DNA from: Rhinolophus ferrumequinum
Lineage: Eukaryota > Chordata > Mammalia > Chiroptera > Rhinolophidae
DNA: 64,000 nucleotides
Direction of reading: 5' to 3'
Assembly: GCF_004115265.2 (NCBI RefSeq)
Contig: NC_046301.1
Coordinates: 38,776,714-38,840,713, forward strand
Shown: in pieces, positions 12,206-25,445 of the stretch
How the letters are laid out: every line of letters starts with the position of its first letter
Numbering within the stretch: position 1 is the first letter of the stretch
Notes under the pieces: generated by a model
What the model saw: only the letters and a program-made list of their open reading frames with translations
Databases searched by the model: none
What the model was told of the DNA's origin: nothing
Position numbers and translations under genes: made by a program

Positions 12206-13618
12206 TTTTTTAACCCTGCGCCTGTGTAGTAGTAAGTTTCTGAGGACTCTTCTTTAATTTGGGGTGATTTCAAATGAAATTTTGAACTTGAAGTGTTCAA
12301 GTATGATTATTATTATTTTTTTCCAAACAAATATTTTAATGTAGGAATCAACATGTGAACATTACATTTAGGTGGTAATATTCAGGTCACAAATGTAAGA
12401 TAAATGTCAAATAACATCATACTTTTTGGTTTGATGGAAAATATAAGTTGTGCCCGTCATGCTTAACACCTTGGTTAAGCAAAGAGAGAAATGGGCAGGG
12501 AGGTTAAAGAGGAATGCAAAGGTTTAACAGTTTGCATAATCCATAGCCCTTCTGAGAGTCCATCAGTGATCATTCTGTTTATGCATTTAAAGCAACAACA
12601 GTTGTTTTGAGCATTGAAAGCTAGATTCAAAGTAAGTCTGCTCAACAAGCTAATAATACTATGAATCCTTTATATTCAAAAGTATAGTTTAAATTTGGAA
12701 AGTTTAAGGTAAAGCATACTTGTTTCCTAATTACTTTGGGAGTCAATCTAGACTACACTACTGTACATAATCAGTATACCGCTGTGCAGTTAATTCTAGC
12801 TACTATATATTTGTTGATCATCAACAGCACAAATTATGCTCTAAAAGAAATCTATCAATCCAGCAAAAATGGTTACATTTAATTTTTTAACCCTGCGCCT
12901 GTGTAGTAGTAAGTTTTAAAAATGGCTAACTAAATTTAAGGAAGAATAGGCTTTTCTTGACATCTCATTTTCAATTACTGATAGAAATTTACCAAAAATA
13001 AAAGCCCATATATTTTACCCTGCATCAAATAATCTGCAGTTTCCAAGATAGATGCATTTCTTGTTCAATTTCCAAAAATAAATACAGGCTTTTTAACTAA
13101 AACCATTTACATCCCTTGCTCTCTAAAATAAACATTAAAAAACAAAGTGCAAAAAATGACCTCAGGGTTTCTGAATAAGCCCACTTAGTTACATAAAGTA
13201 TTTTCTGTCCCAACACTTGCTCAAATTCAAAAGATATTTATAATACTTTCTGAGAACATGGCAAACAAGCTTCATTTCATACCATTCGGTATGTTTCCAT
13301 GGCAACACTGCAGGCAGGATTCCTCTGCTACCTCAAGTCGCCTTAGTTGAGTGGAATTTCTCATTCTTTACATTTTGAGCTTGGTCTGTTCTATACACCA
13401 AACAAACTAAATCACCTGTTGCTTTAATACACAAACTTCCATCAGTATGACTATATTTGAGCCACACGTGCCTTCATAGTGTCCGCGAGGTAGTTTTTAG
13501 GCGGCTGCCCCGTGACTTAACGCCCAGTTATGGTGCTCCGCATCGCGGGCCTGCGGCGCAGTGGGAGAGGGAGGCAAGGCCGAGCACCGGAGGCGGCGCG
13601 ACCCGGCCCACCTACCTA
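12206..13618 (-). pseudogene. SRP9: SRP9 processed retropseudogene
   Basis: Read on the minus strand it is an intronless copy of signal recognition particle 9-kDa protein mRNA. It has a GC-rich 5' UTR (about 13545-13618), a decayed coding region (about 13288-13543), a long 3' UTR and an A-rich end near 12195-12211. Diagnostic peptide pieces in the decayed frame are [16 protein letters not shown] and EKFHS. These match SRP9 as I remember it ([23 protein letters not shown]). Stops and indels in the N-terminal part make it non-coding. It lies antisense in intron 1 of gene A and has no counterpart in introns of B or C, so it came after the duplication. I could not settle its target duplication. 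A 34-bp exact repeat lies at 12206-12239 and 12883-12916. Confidence 0.9.
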
Positions 13619-13619
13619 C

Positions 13620-14420
13620 CTCGTGATTAATTATTTACAAAAGAAACTTACCCTGGAAATAATACATAACTCACTTATAGAAAATTAGGCGTTTTCTGGT
13701 TGAACTAATAAAATGACTTACAATTTTCCTCTCTTCTTTACACAAACACTGGGTTTGAGTGATTTTGCCCGATTGTTCAAACACTGGATTTGTGTTTTTA
13801 AAATATCAGTGATAGTCCAGAGCAACTCCAGTGACAGGGGGAGAGGCCTGATGTCAATGACCCAACCTAAGGCCCCTTGAGCTGCAAAGGGAAGTACTTG
13901 AAGGCCCACTGGTTCTTCCTGGGGAGCCTCCCCTGCAGCTGTCCTACCTGCTCACACCCACCATGGAGGGGCCTTTACCCTGAGAGAAACTGCAGCCCTG
14001 GAGGGCTGGGGGTGCATATGGTGGGTGAGGGTGACCCCCTTTTGAAAGTTGTAATTGTGGTTTCTTTAGGCCTAGACATTTTAAATGTTGTATTTGAGTG
14101 TTACATTCATGATATAAGTGCACTCAGTGTAATCAGTGCATAGTGAGAAAGTCTGAAGATCGTGCGTTCTTTCTCAGGACAAAGGGTTTGTGAATTGGGG
14201 AGTTCATGTGGGTCAGAACTTTAAACTGAATCAGGCTGAGAGTTTCCTCACTGTGAGAATGGAAGCCTGGGGGAGGGAGCGCTTCCATGCTTACAGGGAG
14301 GGGTGTATGTGGAGCTCTCAGCATCCACCCCTGGAGCTGCTCAGGTGTCCCTCCCTCGTTCCCCAGGGACTGACCCACTCCGGGGGTTCTGTCTTAAATG
14401 GGGGTGTCTAGACTCCTAAT
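13620..14420 (+). other. Conserved block in intron 1 of gene A
   Basis: 13820-14400 aligns closely with 57400-57980 in gene C and with 49340-48820 (inverted) in gene B. The piece around 13880-14010 differs at only a handful of bases among the three, while other intron parts differ far more. An open frame crosses it but has no ATG. It could be an intronic regulatory element, an alternative first or second exon, or simply a slowly changing stretch. Confidence 0.6.
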
Positions 14421-15849
14421 GTGGAAATGTGTTCAACTTTCTGAATGGGGGTTTTCCTTCTGAACTGTAGGGAAGAAGCTGCATATCCGTTTTGATTACA
14501 ATATTGATATGTTTCTTTCCTTGCATTCCTTTCTCAATGAAACTAAAATGCTTTGATTCTAGTTTCCATTAGCACTTGCAGTTTTAAAATATAAGTTGAT
14601 ATGTAAGGAAAAGAAATTATGGAACCACATACAATTTTTGTTCCATTTAGGCAGAACCTCAACATGTAAGATGGGTGTATTTAATTTCTCCGTGTGCTTT
14701 TTCTCCCATTTTTAGGTCAATGTTTTTATGTCCATGTGTCTAGAAAACTTTTAACATTTAAAGGGCTATACCATTCCTAATGCAAACAAATTACTATTTT
14801 AATGGATGTGAGGAAAAAAGGATTTGAATTTCTCTTTTAATTGATTTGAGGAAAACACTTCAAACCTTATGTAAATCTTTCAAATTCCTGGTACATTTAA
14901 AGGCTTACTTGCAAACCCCTAATTAATATACTATAATATACTACTCATTTCTGAAAATATCTCCGATGCTTACTGTAGGGACAAACTATAATGCCCTCTT
15001 CCCTTTTTTTTAGAAAAGGATTTGTTAGTTTTCTTTTTTTTCTTTGTTTTTTCAACTTTTTTTTAATTAGTTTCAGGTGTACAAAGGATTTGTTACTTTT
15101 CATTTATTGTGCTTTGCAATTTTATATTTGTTAGTGTTTAAAGGATCAATCTTCAAATAGTTTCCTATGTAGAAAAGTTAAAATTAAATGAATAAATCAA
15201 AAGTTAATTAAAAATAATTATTAAGATGGGAAAATATAGTGTATATAAAATTTTCTCCTTATTGTTAATAAATAATGCATTGGTAATTTTTAAACATTTC
15301 TAAGATAAGAAGCTAATTTCAGGAGACTCCCTGCCTGCATATCCTGCTCCCTCCTGTGCTCTTTCTCCATTCACCCTCAAATAACCAGATTTGATTATTT
15401 CTTAATCATCCTGTTACTGTGTCTTTATATAAAAACAAGCCTGTGCTTATGTCTATTTTTCTTACCCGTGTTTGTTCTTGTCATCAGTGGGGTGGGGGGT
15501 CCACACTTTTGATGTTTGTTTACTGACACCTTAAGCCCCACGCCTCCCACTCCCCCTCCTGCTTCTTACCTGTCAGGCTGATGAGAAGCCTGGAGGCTCT
15601 TGCACTGGGAGCTGCTGCTCCCTGGGGAGCCCTCCTGTGGGCTGTGCTGCCCTGCGCTGTATCGTGGACGCACCCAGCCTGGGATCTGTATACAGAGGAC
15701 TCTGAGTTGCCAACTTTGATAATTTGTTGTCCTTTGGGAGCAGTAGTGTGGGAGTGGGGTCCTCCTTACAGTGGCTTTGGGTTGATGTCTTAGGTGGAAC
15801 CCTACTGTGTGTTTAGAGTGAAGGTGTGACGGAGGCTGGGTTCACCAGA
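14421..15849 (+). other. Gene A intron 1, AT-rich stretch
   Basis: It aligns loosely with 57990-59540 in gene C. A T-rich piece at 15010-15090 contains the L1 3'-end signature tttcaggtgtacaaaggatt. 15560-15800 is GC-rich with an open frame but shows no known protein. No gene supported. Confidence 0.5.
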
Positions 15850-16730
15850 CTGTAGTGAGGGATTTCAGGGGGCTATGAGGATTATTATATCCTGTGAATG
15901 AGGTGAGCCTATGGCATGGTCACTCCTGCAGGAGCAGTTACTTAAGACAGAGAAGAGACGGGTACAGATGGTAGGGAGGGAAATTCCAGAGGGCCCAGCA
16001 GGACCCCTAAGTAACGCTGCTGCTGCTGCCGTCCCTGCAACAAAGACCCCGACCCCCTGGGTTACAGCGGCCAGCACCATAGTTTCAGTTTGGCGCAGCA
16101 AAGGGATTAGTTCAAACCCTACTTCAGCCCAGGGTACTTCGACTCCGCACAGCAACCGGTTGTCGTGGAGGAGGCCTCTACCCCTGTTGGCCGCGATGGG
16201 AGCCTCCTGGAGGAGGACCTTGAGTTGTCCATAGGCTTCTGATTAAGGGACTGTCCTGGGCCCCACGCTGTGTGCCATCAGGGCTGCAGTTACCACCACG
16301 TACTGGGCCCTCTTGAAGATAGAGGCTCCATAAGCACTGAGCATGGGACCCTCTACCGAGGTGCCAGTTATGCCTTTGGCCCTGGAAACAGCTCCCAGCT
16401 GCTCAGCTTGGCTGCTGACACCTGCTTGTGATACGATGGAGCCATCCTTTTCCCGCAGGCTTATGCCCTGCAGAAGGGATGACCTCCTAACTCCCATCCC
16501 TTGAAAGAAGCCGTGGTGCTGGAGGAGGTCACCCATCTGCCAGACTCCTTGGTTCCCTGGGCTGTTCCCTGGGATTCACTGAATGCACAGTGTGGGCAGC
16601 GCAGGCTTTCAGGAGGACAGAGCACATTTGTACATGTTGGAGCTCCATGGAGAGTTGCTGCTGTTCATCCCTGAATTGGGATTTTTCCCCCCCTCTCCCC
16701 ACTCTAGTCTGTCTTCATCTTGTTTTGGTG
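15850..16730 (+). mobile_element. Fragment of an endogenous retrovirus internal region (pol-like), fossil
   Basis: GC-richer segment with weak resemblance to the RNase H part of a retroviral pol. It aligns with part of a longer copy at 59540-62340 in gene C's intron 1. It is broken in several places, with no LTR or env seen. Class not determined. It is older than the duplication of the genes because A and C share it in the same intron and orientation. Confidence 0.55.
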
Positions 16731-16737
16731 TTTGGTA

Positions 16738-18011
16738 GACTTCAGTTTTTAAAAGCGGTTTTAGGTTTACAGAAAAAGCTGGGTTTCATAGTTTACAGTT
16801 AGTTCCCACATAACCCTTGTGAATCCACACAGTTTGCACTATTTTTTTACATCTCGTATGACTGTGGTATCTTTATTACAATTGCTGAGCCAATATTGCT
16901 GCGTTAAAGTGCACAGTTTACATTAGCGTTGGCTTTGTGTCATAGGATCTGTGGGTTTGGGCAAATGTATGATAACGTCTATCCATCATTTTTATAAGTC
17001 GGACTGTAGTTTTACTTTTCAGAAATCTGTGCTCCACCTATTCATTCATTTCTCTCTCCAACCCCTAAATCCTTCAAACCCAAAGGTCTTTTTACTGGTT
17101 TGATAGTTTTGTTTCCAGAAAGGCATATACTTGCAATCATACACTGCATTGCCTTGTCAGACTGGCATCTTTCACTTACCTGATTTCCTTTTATTACTGA
17201 AAAATATTTCATCCTTTGGATGTACTACTGATTGTCTTTCTGCTTCTTGAAGGACATGTTGCTTAACTCTTAACTTTTGATAATTATGAATGAAGCGCCT
17301 ACAAACATTCATGTACAGGTTTTTGTGTGAACATAAGGTTTCAGTTCATTTAGGTCTATACCAAGGAGTGTGGTTGCTGGATCCTACTATATGTAGTAAG
17401 TGTATATTTTGTATTGAAATAAAGTCCTGGTCTCCAGTGTGGGCGTGCCCGATTCCATTCCCACAGCAATGAATGAGGGTTACCTGCAGCTTCACGTCTG
17501 CACCAGTAGTCAGTGCTCTGAGAGTTTTGAATTTTAGCCGTTTAATCCGTGCATAGTGATACTGCATTGTTCTTTTATTTGTAGTCTCCCAGTGATGTTG
17601 AGCATGTTTTCATATTGCTTATTTCGCATCAGTATTTTTCTTTGGTGAGCTGTCTGTTTAGATCTTGGACCATTTTTAATTGGGTTTTCTTCCTACTGTT
17701 GAGTATTAAAAGTTCTTTATCAGCTAACTGTTTTGCAGACTGTTTCCTACTCTGTGACTTGTCTTTTCATTCTCTTAACACTGGTTTTCTTAGGGGAGGA
17801 GTTTTTCATGTTAATGAAATATATTTTTTCCCCTTTATTGGACTTTGCTTTTAATGATGTATCTAAAATTTATCACCAAACCCAAGATCACCTAGACTTT
17901 CTCCTATGTTATTTTCTAGGGGGTTTAGTATTTTTGCATTTTACATTTAGATCTATATGTATTTTGAATTAATTTTTGTGAAACTTAATTTGAATGGCCT
18001 ATGTCTACATC

Positions 18012-18055
<44 letters not shown>

Positions 18056-20560
18056 TTGTTATTTGCAGCACTATTTGTTTAAAAGACTTTCTTTTTCCAC
18101 TGAATTGCCTTTCCTCCTTTGTCAAAGTTGCGTATATTTGTGTGGGTCTGTGAGAAAGCATTTCACTTCTGTAGCCTTCAACCTTGCTTTACTCTCATAA
18201 TTGCAGGATTGTGGGTTCTTTCTGGTATTTCTTGTGGGTTCTTTCTGATATTTCATGTAGACATTCATGGCATGAGGAATAAATGTGATGAACTTATTTA
18301 CAAGTTTTGTGAAGATGTTCTATGTCAAGAAGTGGAAGTTTCTATTACTAGTTTATTATCATAAGTAGATGTTGGATTTTATCAAACCCTTTTTTATTTT
18401 CATTACCCCCTCTTTTCATTTGTGATATCAGTAATTTCTGTCTTCCCTCTTTTCTTAGTTATGTTGAATTTTGATGTTTATCTTGATGTTTATTTTTTTA
18501 ATCTTGTCAACAACCTGCTTTAAAATTTTTTCTTCATTATTGCCCACAATTACATTACTTTCTTTTCTAATATTTACTGTTTCTTTTATTCTGTGTACTT
18601 TGGGTTTAATTTGGTATTTTTATTGTTTTCTAAGTTAGACATTTACATTATTGATTATAGACCTTTGATTTTTCAGTGTATTTGTTCAATGGCATGGATT
18701 TCCCTGTAGGCACTACTTTTGCTGTATCCAACAACGTTTGACATATTGTATTTACATTTCATTTAATTTAAAATAATTTTTAATTTCCTTTTATTTCTTT
18801 TTTGAGCCCATTTATTATTTAGAAGTGTGTTGTTGAATCTCCATTTATTTGGGAGTTTTCCAATTATCTTCCTGTTACTGATTTCTAGATTAATGCCTGT
18901 GTGATATGAGCATGTTTTACATGGTTTCTGTTCTTTCAAATTTTTATGGTGTGTTTTATGTCCCAGATGAGTTCTGCCTTGGTGAATGTTCCATGAGAGC
19001 TTGAGAAGATGTGTATTCTGTTGTTGCATGAAGAATTCCACAGATTACAGTTAAGTCCAGTTGTTGCATAGTACGGCTCAGTTCTGCTCTGTCCTTCCTG
19101 ATTTTCTGCCACGGGTATAATTCATGTTAAGGGGTGTTGAACTCTCCCGCCACAGCAGTAGATTCATCTGTTTCTCTTGCTTTATTTATTTTGCCCCTGT
19201 GTTGCAATGGACATACACCTAAAGGATTGCTAGGCTTTCTTGGAGCATGGACCCCTTCATCATTCTGTGATACCCCTTTTTATCTCTGAGTTTTCCTTGG
19301 TTTGAAATCTGCATTGTCTGAAATTCATATTAGTGCTACTTATGATAATATTTGGTAAGTGTTGGCATAGTGTGTTTTCCTCCATCCCTTTACCTTTCAT
19401 CTATCTGTGTCTTCATATTTAAAGTGGGTTTCTTGTAGATGACATACAATTGTGTTTTTTGAAATCTTACTATATGTTTTGATTCCAGTGAGTATTGAGT
19501 CCATTGATGATTAAAGTGGTTATTGATACAGTTGGATTAACATTTACCATCTTTTACTGTTTTTCATTTGTTGCCCATGTTCTTTGTCTTTGTCTTTTAT
19601 TCTTTTTCTGCCTTGTCTGGCTTTAATTAAACATGTTAATCAGATTAAAGTTCTTTGCTATTGAGTTTTAAGTGTACATTTACAACTAAGCCAGATTCAC
19701 TGTCAGGTAACACTGTACCACTTCAAAAGTTACTCAACTATCTCATACCACACCATTCCCAATTCCCCCCTCCCCGTCCCTTGTCACACTACTGTCATTT
19801 ATTTCACTTATCTATAAGCTTATTGTTACCAAATACATTGTTACTAATATTATTTTAAAGTATCACCAGTTTTTAATTATAAGATATATAAAAGGTAGTT
19901 TACCTCCATTTATACCTTTTGTAAACCTCTAACTTTATCATTTATATTCTCTCTGATGAATTTTTGAACATTTCATTCAATGTAGGCATACTAATGACAA
20001 ATTCCCTCAGTGATTTGTCTCTGGAAGTTCTTATTTCCACTTTATTTTTGAATGATAATTTTCCTTGACACAGAATTGTAGAAGAGTATTTCCCCCCCTA
20101 TAATTTTAAATATTTCACCCCACTTCTTTCTTGCTTGCATGGTTTCTGAAAAGAAGTCCAATTTAATTCTAATCTTTGTTTCTCTATAACTAAGGTATGT
20201 TTTCCCCTCTGGCTTCTTTCAATATATTCTCTTTATCTTTGAATTTTTTTCTAGTTTGAATATGAGATACTTAGGTGTTCATTTTTGGTGTTTTCACGTT
20301 TAGTGCTCTCTGAGCTTCCTGGATCTACAGTGTGCCATCTCATTAGTTTTAGGAAATTGCAGTGATTTCACTTATTTCTGTTTCTTTCTTTTTAAGTATT
20401 CCCATTATGTGTATTTTAAACCTTCTGTTAAAGAAGATTGTCCTAGGGTTCATGAATATTGTGATTTTTCTTTTGTTTTTGAGTACATGCCTTGTTAACA
20501 AATATTTGAAGCATATTTCAAAATGCTATTTTTCCTCTTTACCAATTTTGGAGATACCAG
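16738..20560 (-). mobile_element. Long old L1 LINE, antisense in intron 1 of gene A
   Basis: T-rich sequence with the antisense of an L1 3' UTR and ORF2 end (17560-17720 resembles the known 'ttctttggtgagctgtctgt' stretch), then ORF2-like antisense to about 20560. Frames are fully broken. Gene B's intron 1 (45500-47640) carries the matching stretch in inverted form: 'tctgtccttcctgattttct' at 19091 is matched at about 46920-46945. Gene C carries the 3' part at 62380-64000. Confidence 0.8.
18012..18053. repeat. (GT)n microsatellite
   Basis: About 20 uninterrupted GT units inside the L1 sequence. Confidence 0.98.
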
Positions 20561-21695
20561 TTTGCCCTATGACCTCAAGGCTCTCATGGATCTAAGAAGA
20601 GTTGTTCATTTCAAGGGTTTGTTTTCCTCTTATGAAATCGAGAATGATAGCTTCTAAGTTCCTTATAATGCCACACCATAAGTTAGAAGGGCAGCCTCAA
20701 GATTGGCTGGTCAGGAAACATTTTCTCCTGAAATTGGTGAATGGAAATTTTATGTTTTTTTGGAGGGAAGTATTATTGAATCCTGTATATATTTTATACT
20801 CAGGGGCAAATTCACCATCAACCCCTGTGGACTCCCTTTCAAGCTGCAGCTCTTAAACTATTCCTCAAGGGCAGTGAGGCCCAGGGTAGCCTGTTAAGGT
20901 TTGACCAAAAAGAGCTCTTCTGCAATATTCTCTTACTATGTGATGTAAGATTTGGCTGGAAACAGCCCGAGCATGAGTACAGAGATTTTTAAGTTGTCAT
21001 GCTTTCTTCCTTGTGTGTGAGGTCCAAGTTCCAAATAACTGTCTAGCCCCATCAAATTGGACAAAGAGAGAAAGGAAAAACTGATTCTGTGATAAATATT
21101 ACACAAGTTAAAATCAGTGCTTCTCCATAAGAATATTTACATTCAGCTAGTTGTATCTAATTACTTCTAATGGCCTGGAATACTTAAAGGCAATGTGGCC
21201 GGCTCTGCTTTGTTAAAAATTTGGTTTCTGAACTCATGCCTCCTGAACTCATGTTTGGTGATAGGACAAGAAGAATAAGCTTCCCATTCTCCACTCTGTT
21301 TTTTATTTATTGAAATGTCGTGCAAATTTGACCCTCTCGCTCATGGAGTAGTACTATGAATGGTGGGTAATAAGGAAGGAGATGAATTTTTTTCAGAAAG
21401 AATTGACAGTCTTTTAATGATAATATTTGTTGCATTTCTGTAGCATCTCTGACATTTCTCAACATACTCAGGACTCTGTCATTAAAGAGAAATATGATGT
21501 AATATGATCACAGTAAAAGTGTAAATAATTTCCATGAGTTCATCATGCTGTTAAATTTATGAAGAAGTAAGTGTAGACAGGAGTAAATTTCTAACAATCA
21601 AGTCATAGAATAAATGTTTGAAGATGACAGAGTAATATGTACCCTTCCTATAAATGGAGTGTAGCTGTCCAATGCTGTCAGTCTCACACATCCCA
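20561..21695 (+). other. Gene A intron 1, 3' part
   Basis: No gene seen. The start (20560-20760) resembles 33120-33260, perhaps a shared repeat end. AT-rich, with unique-looking sequence toward the KRAB exon. Confidence 0.45.
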
Positions 21696-21931
21696 CCTCA
21701 TTTCCCCGAAAATAAGACCTAACCGGACAATCAGCTCTACTGTGTCTTTTGGAGCAAAAATTAATATAAGACCCAGTCTTATTTTACTATAAGACCAGAC
21801 CGAATCTTATACAATATAATATGATAAATATAATATAACATAATATAATACTGGGTCTTATATTAATTTTTGCTCCAAAAGACACATTAGAGCTGATTGT
21901 CCGGCTAAGTCTTATTTTTGGGAAAACACGT
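21696..21931. mobile_element. Palindromic MITE, second copy
   Basis: Same family as 9212-9496: tttccccgaaaataagacct on the left and its inverted partner on the right, followed by TA at 21932-21933. The central AT-rich loop has 'ataatataa' repeats. It lies only 28 bp before the KRAB exon of gene A, close to the branch point and polypyrimidine region. Confidence 0.8.
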
Positions 21932-21959
21932 TACTATACACACGTGTTGGATGTTTTAG

Positions 21960-22440
<481 letters not shown>

Positions 22441-22603
22441 CAAGTGTTTTTGCCCATCAGTGTTGTTCTAAGATGTGGAATGTGGAAAGGGAGGGTGCTG
22501 GTAAATAAACTAGGCATAGTCACAGCTCATTATTAATCTAGAAGCTAATAATTTTTCTATAATTCTAATGCTTTGCAATCATTTTTCTGGGTCTGCATTT
22601 TAG

Positions 22604-22664
22604 GGAAAAAATGGGAAAATTATGACATTGATGATCAGTACAAAAACCAGTGGAGAAAACTGAG
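22604..22664 (+). CDS. Gene A exon 3: short linker exon after KRAB-A
   Basis: Between acceptor TTTTAG and donor GTGAGT. It is 61 bp and encodes GKKWENYDIDDQYKNQWRKL, as in relatives of this subfamily (KW..QNIEDQYKN). Phase 1 in and phase 0-2 out join perfectly to exon 4. It takes the place of a KRAB-B box. Confidence 0.92.
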
Positions 22665-23034
22665 GTGAGTCACACTCACAATACAAAGCAGTTTCTCATA
22701 TGAGAATCTTCGTATGTTATTAAATTATAAAAAAGCAAATAAAACAAATCCTGCTTAAATTTAGTTATTTCACCAAAAAAAAAAATTTTTTTAAATATGT
22801 CATAGTTATTCAGTGTTTGCAAAATACATCACTTGGAAACAGTATTAGTAAAATCTATATATGAATATCACTGTTTAAACAGAAGTAAGGGTAAAGTCCT
22901 TTTGCAGAGAATGCAAGATGTTTGATTTCAAATAATTTAGACAAGGCATAAAAGCTTCCTATAAATCGTAAATATAATAAATATAAAATTATTAATAAAG
23001 AAATCATTAATAATGTGCTTTTCATTTTTTACAG

Positions 23035-24562
23035 AAGTCATAGGGTAGAGAGCCTCTGTGAAAGTAAAGAGGGTAGTGACTGTGGAGAACACTTCAGCCT
23101 TATTCCAAATATGAATATGAACAGAAAAACCACCGGAGAAAAAGCACATGAATACAGTGCACGTGGAATCGTGTTCTTGAGTCAGTCATCCTTTGATAGG
23201 CACATCAGATATCACAGTGGACGCAAGCGTTATAAATATCAAAAATGTGGAGAGAAGCCATATAAATGTAAGGTGTGTGGGCGAGGCTTCCGTTATCTCC
23301 AGTGTTTTGACAAACATGAGAGAAATCACAATGGAGAGAAAACCTTTAACTGTGAGGAATGTGGGAAAGCCTTCAGTAGTTTCAGTTCACTTCGAACACA
23401 TGAAAGAGACCACACTGGAGAGAAATGGTATCAATGTAAACAATCTGGAAAAGCGTATCGCTATCAAACACATGAAAAGACTCACACACGAGAGAAACAC
23501 TATGAATATAAGCAGTGTGGTAAGGCTGTCGTTTTTCTTCCAGGTTTCCAAAGACGTGAAAGTACTCACACTGGAGAAAAACCCTATGCATGTAAACAAT
23601 GTGATAAAGCCTTCAAGTATCTCTATTCTTTTCAAATGCATGAAAGATCTCACACTGGAGAGAAACCCTATAAATGTAAGGAATGTGGGAAAACCTTTAT
23701 TTTTACCTCAAGCCTTCGCGTACACATGATCACTACTCACACTGGAGATGGGCCTTACAAATGTTGGAAGTGTGAAAAAGCATTCATTTCTCGCAGTTCA
23801 TTTCGAAGACATGAAAGGACTCACACTGGAGAGAAACCCTATGAATGTAAAGAATGTGGGAAAGCCTTCAGTTATCCATCAAATGTTCAGAAACACATGG
23901 TAGTACATACTGGAACTAGACCTTATCAATGTAAGCAATGTGGTAAAGCATTCAGTTCTCCCAGTTCACTTAAAGTACATGACAGGACCCATACTGGAGA
24001 GAAGCCCTTCGAGTGTAAACAATGTGGTAAAGCCTACCCAGCACACAGTTCCTTACAAAGACATGAAATGACTCACACAGGAGAGAAACCCTATGAATGT
24101 AAGGAATGTGGTAAAGGTTTAAGTTCTCATCGAAATTTCCAAATACATAAAAGGACTCACACTGGAGAGAAGCCCTATGTGTGCAAACAATGTGGTAGAG
24201 CCTACATAGCACACAGTTCTTTACAAAGACATGAAAGGACTCACACAGGAGTGACAACTTATAAATGTGAGGAATGTGGTAAAGCTTTCCGTTCTCAGGT
24301 AGGTTTCCAAGCACATGAAAAGACTCACACTGGAGAGAAGTCCTATGAATGTAAGGAATGTGGGAAAGCTTTCATTTCACATCTAGGTTTCCGAATACAT
24401 AAAAGGACTCACATTGGAGAGAAGCCCTATGTGTGTAAACAATGTGGTAGAGCATACACAGCACAGAGATCCTTACAAAGACACGAAAGGACTCACACAG
24501 GAGTGAAACCCTATGAATCTAAGGAATGTGCTAAAGCTTTCAGTTCTCAGGGAGGTTTCTAA
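23035..24562 (+). CDS. Gene A exon 4: zinc-finger exon (complete predicted protein 572 aa)
   Basis: The acceptor ACAG ends at 23034 and the reading frame continues from exon 3 to TAA at 24560-24562. Total coding length over four exons is 1719 nt, or 572 aa. The start RSHRVESLCESKEGSDCGEH is the hallmark linker of this subfamily. About thirteen good fingers follow from residue ~140 (CX2C...HX3H, TGEKP linkers). Degenerate ones are also present: first HEYSARG..., one with YQCKQSGK and a deleted core, one with YEYKQCGK and RRESTH. One good finger has HX4H (RVHMITTH). The cores AHSSLQRH, IAHSSLQRH and TAQRSLQRH recur every second finger, a sign of two-finger duplication. The stop falls inside the 17th finger unit (YESKECAKAFSSQGGF), whose zinc ligands are incomplete. 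Expected role: a nuclear, sequence-specific repressor. It is otherwise intact. Confidence 0.93.
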
Positions 24563-24999
<437 letters not shown>

Positions 25000-25000
<1 letters not shown>

Positions 25001-25340
25001 TGATACATCACTTAGGAATATGGATATGTTCTGAGAAATGTGTCAGTGGGCAATTTTATCATTATTCAAACATTATAGAGTGTACTTACACAAATCTAGA
25101 TGGTACAGCCCACTACACACCTACGCAATATGTTGCAGCCTACTGCTCCTAGACTACAAACCTGTACAGTGTTACTGTACTGATATTGTAGGCCATTATA
25201 ATACATTGTGCTATGATATTACAACAGCTGTGATGTCGCAAGCAATATCAATTTTTCAGCTCCACTGTAATGTTATGAGACCACTTCATATATGCGGTCT
25301 ATCATTGACCAAAATGTCATGTGGTGCCTGAATGGTGTGT
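25000..25340. mobile_element. Old eutherian DNA transposon (short, non-autonomous)
   Basis: 'gagtgatacatcacttagga' and the inverted-looking right end 'gcggtctatcattgacc' resemble a well-known human-wide MITE-like repeat whose inner part is 'agagtgtacttacacaaatc'. I am unsure of the family (Tigger- or hAT-type). The open frame across it is accidental. Confidence 0.65.
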
Positions 25341-25445
25341 TTACTAAGCCTCTTAAATGAAATGGTGAGCTGGAATGGTGAGGATTTCTAATTACTTTTA
25401 GAAGTGAATATTGAGGTGAGAAAATTCTGTGGCTCATCTTTCAAC

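Noticed and set aside
13877-14143. Possible small protein SCKGKYLKA.WFFLGSLPC shared by three introns
   Set aside because: The frames begin without ATG and differ in length; conservation is explained by duplication. Kept only as a conserved block.
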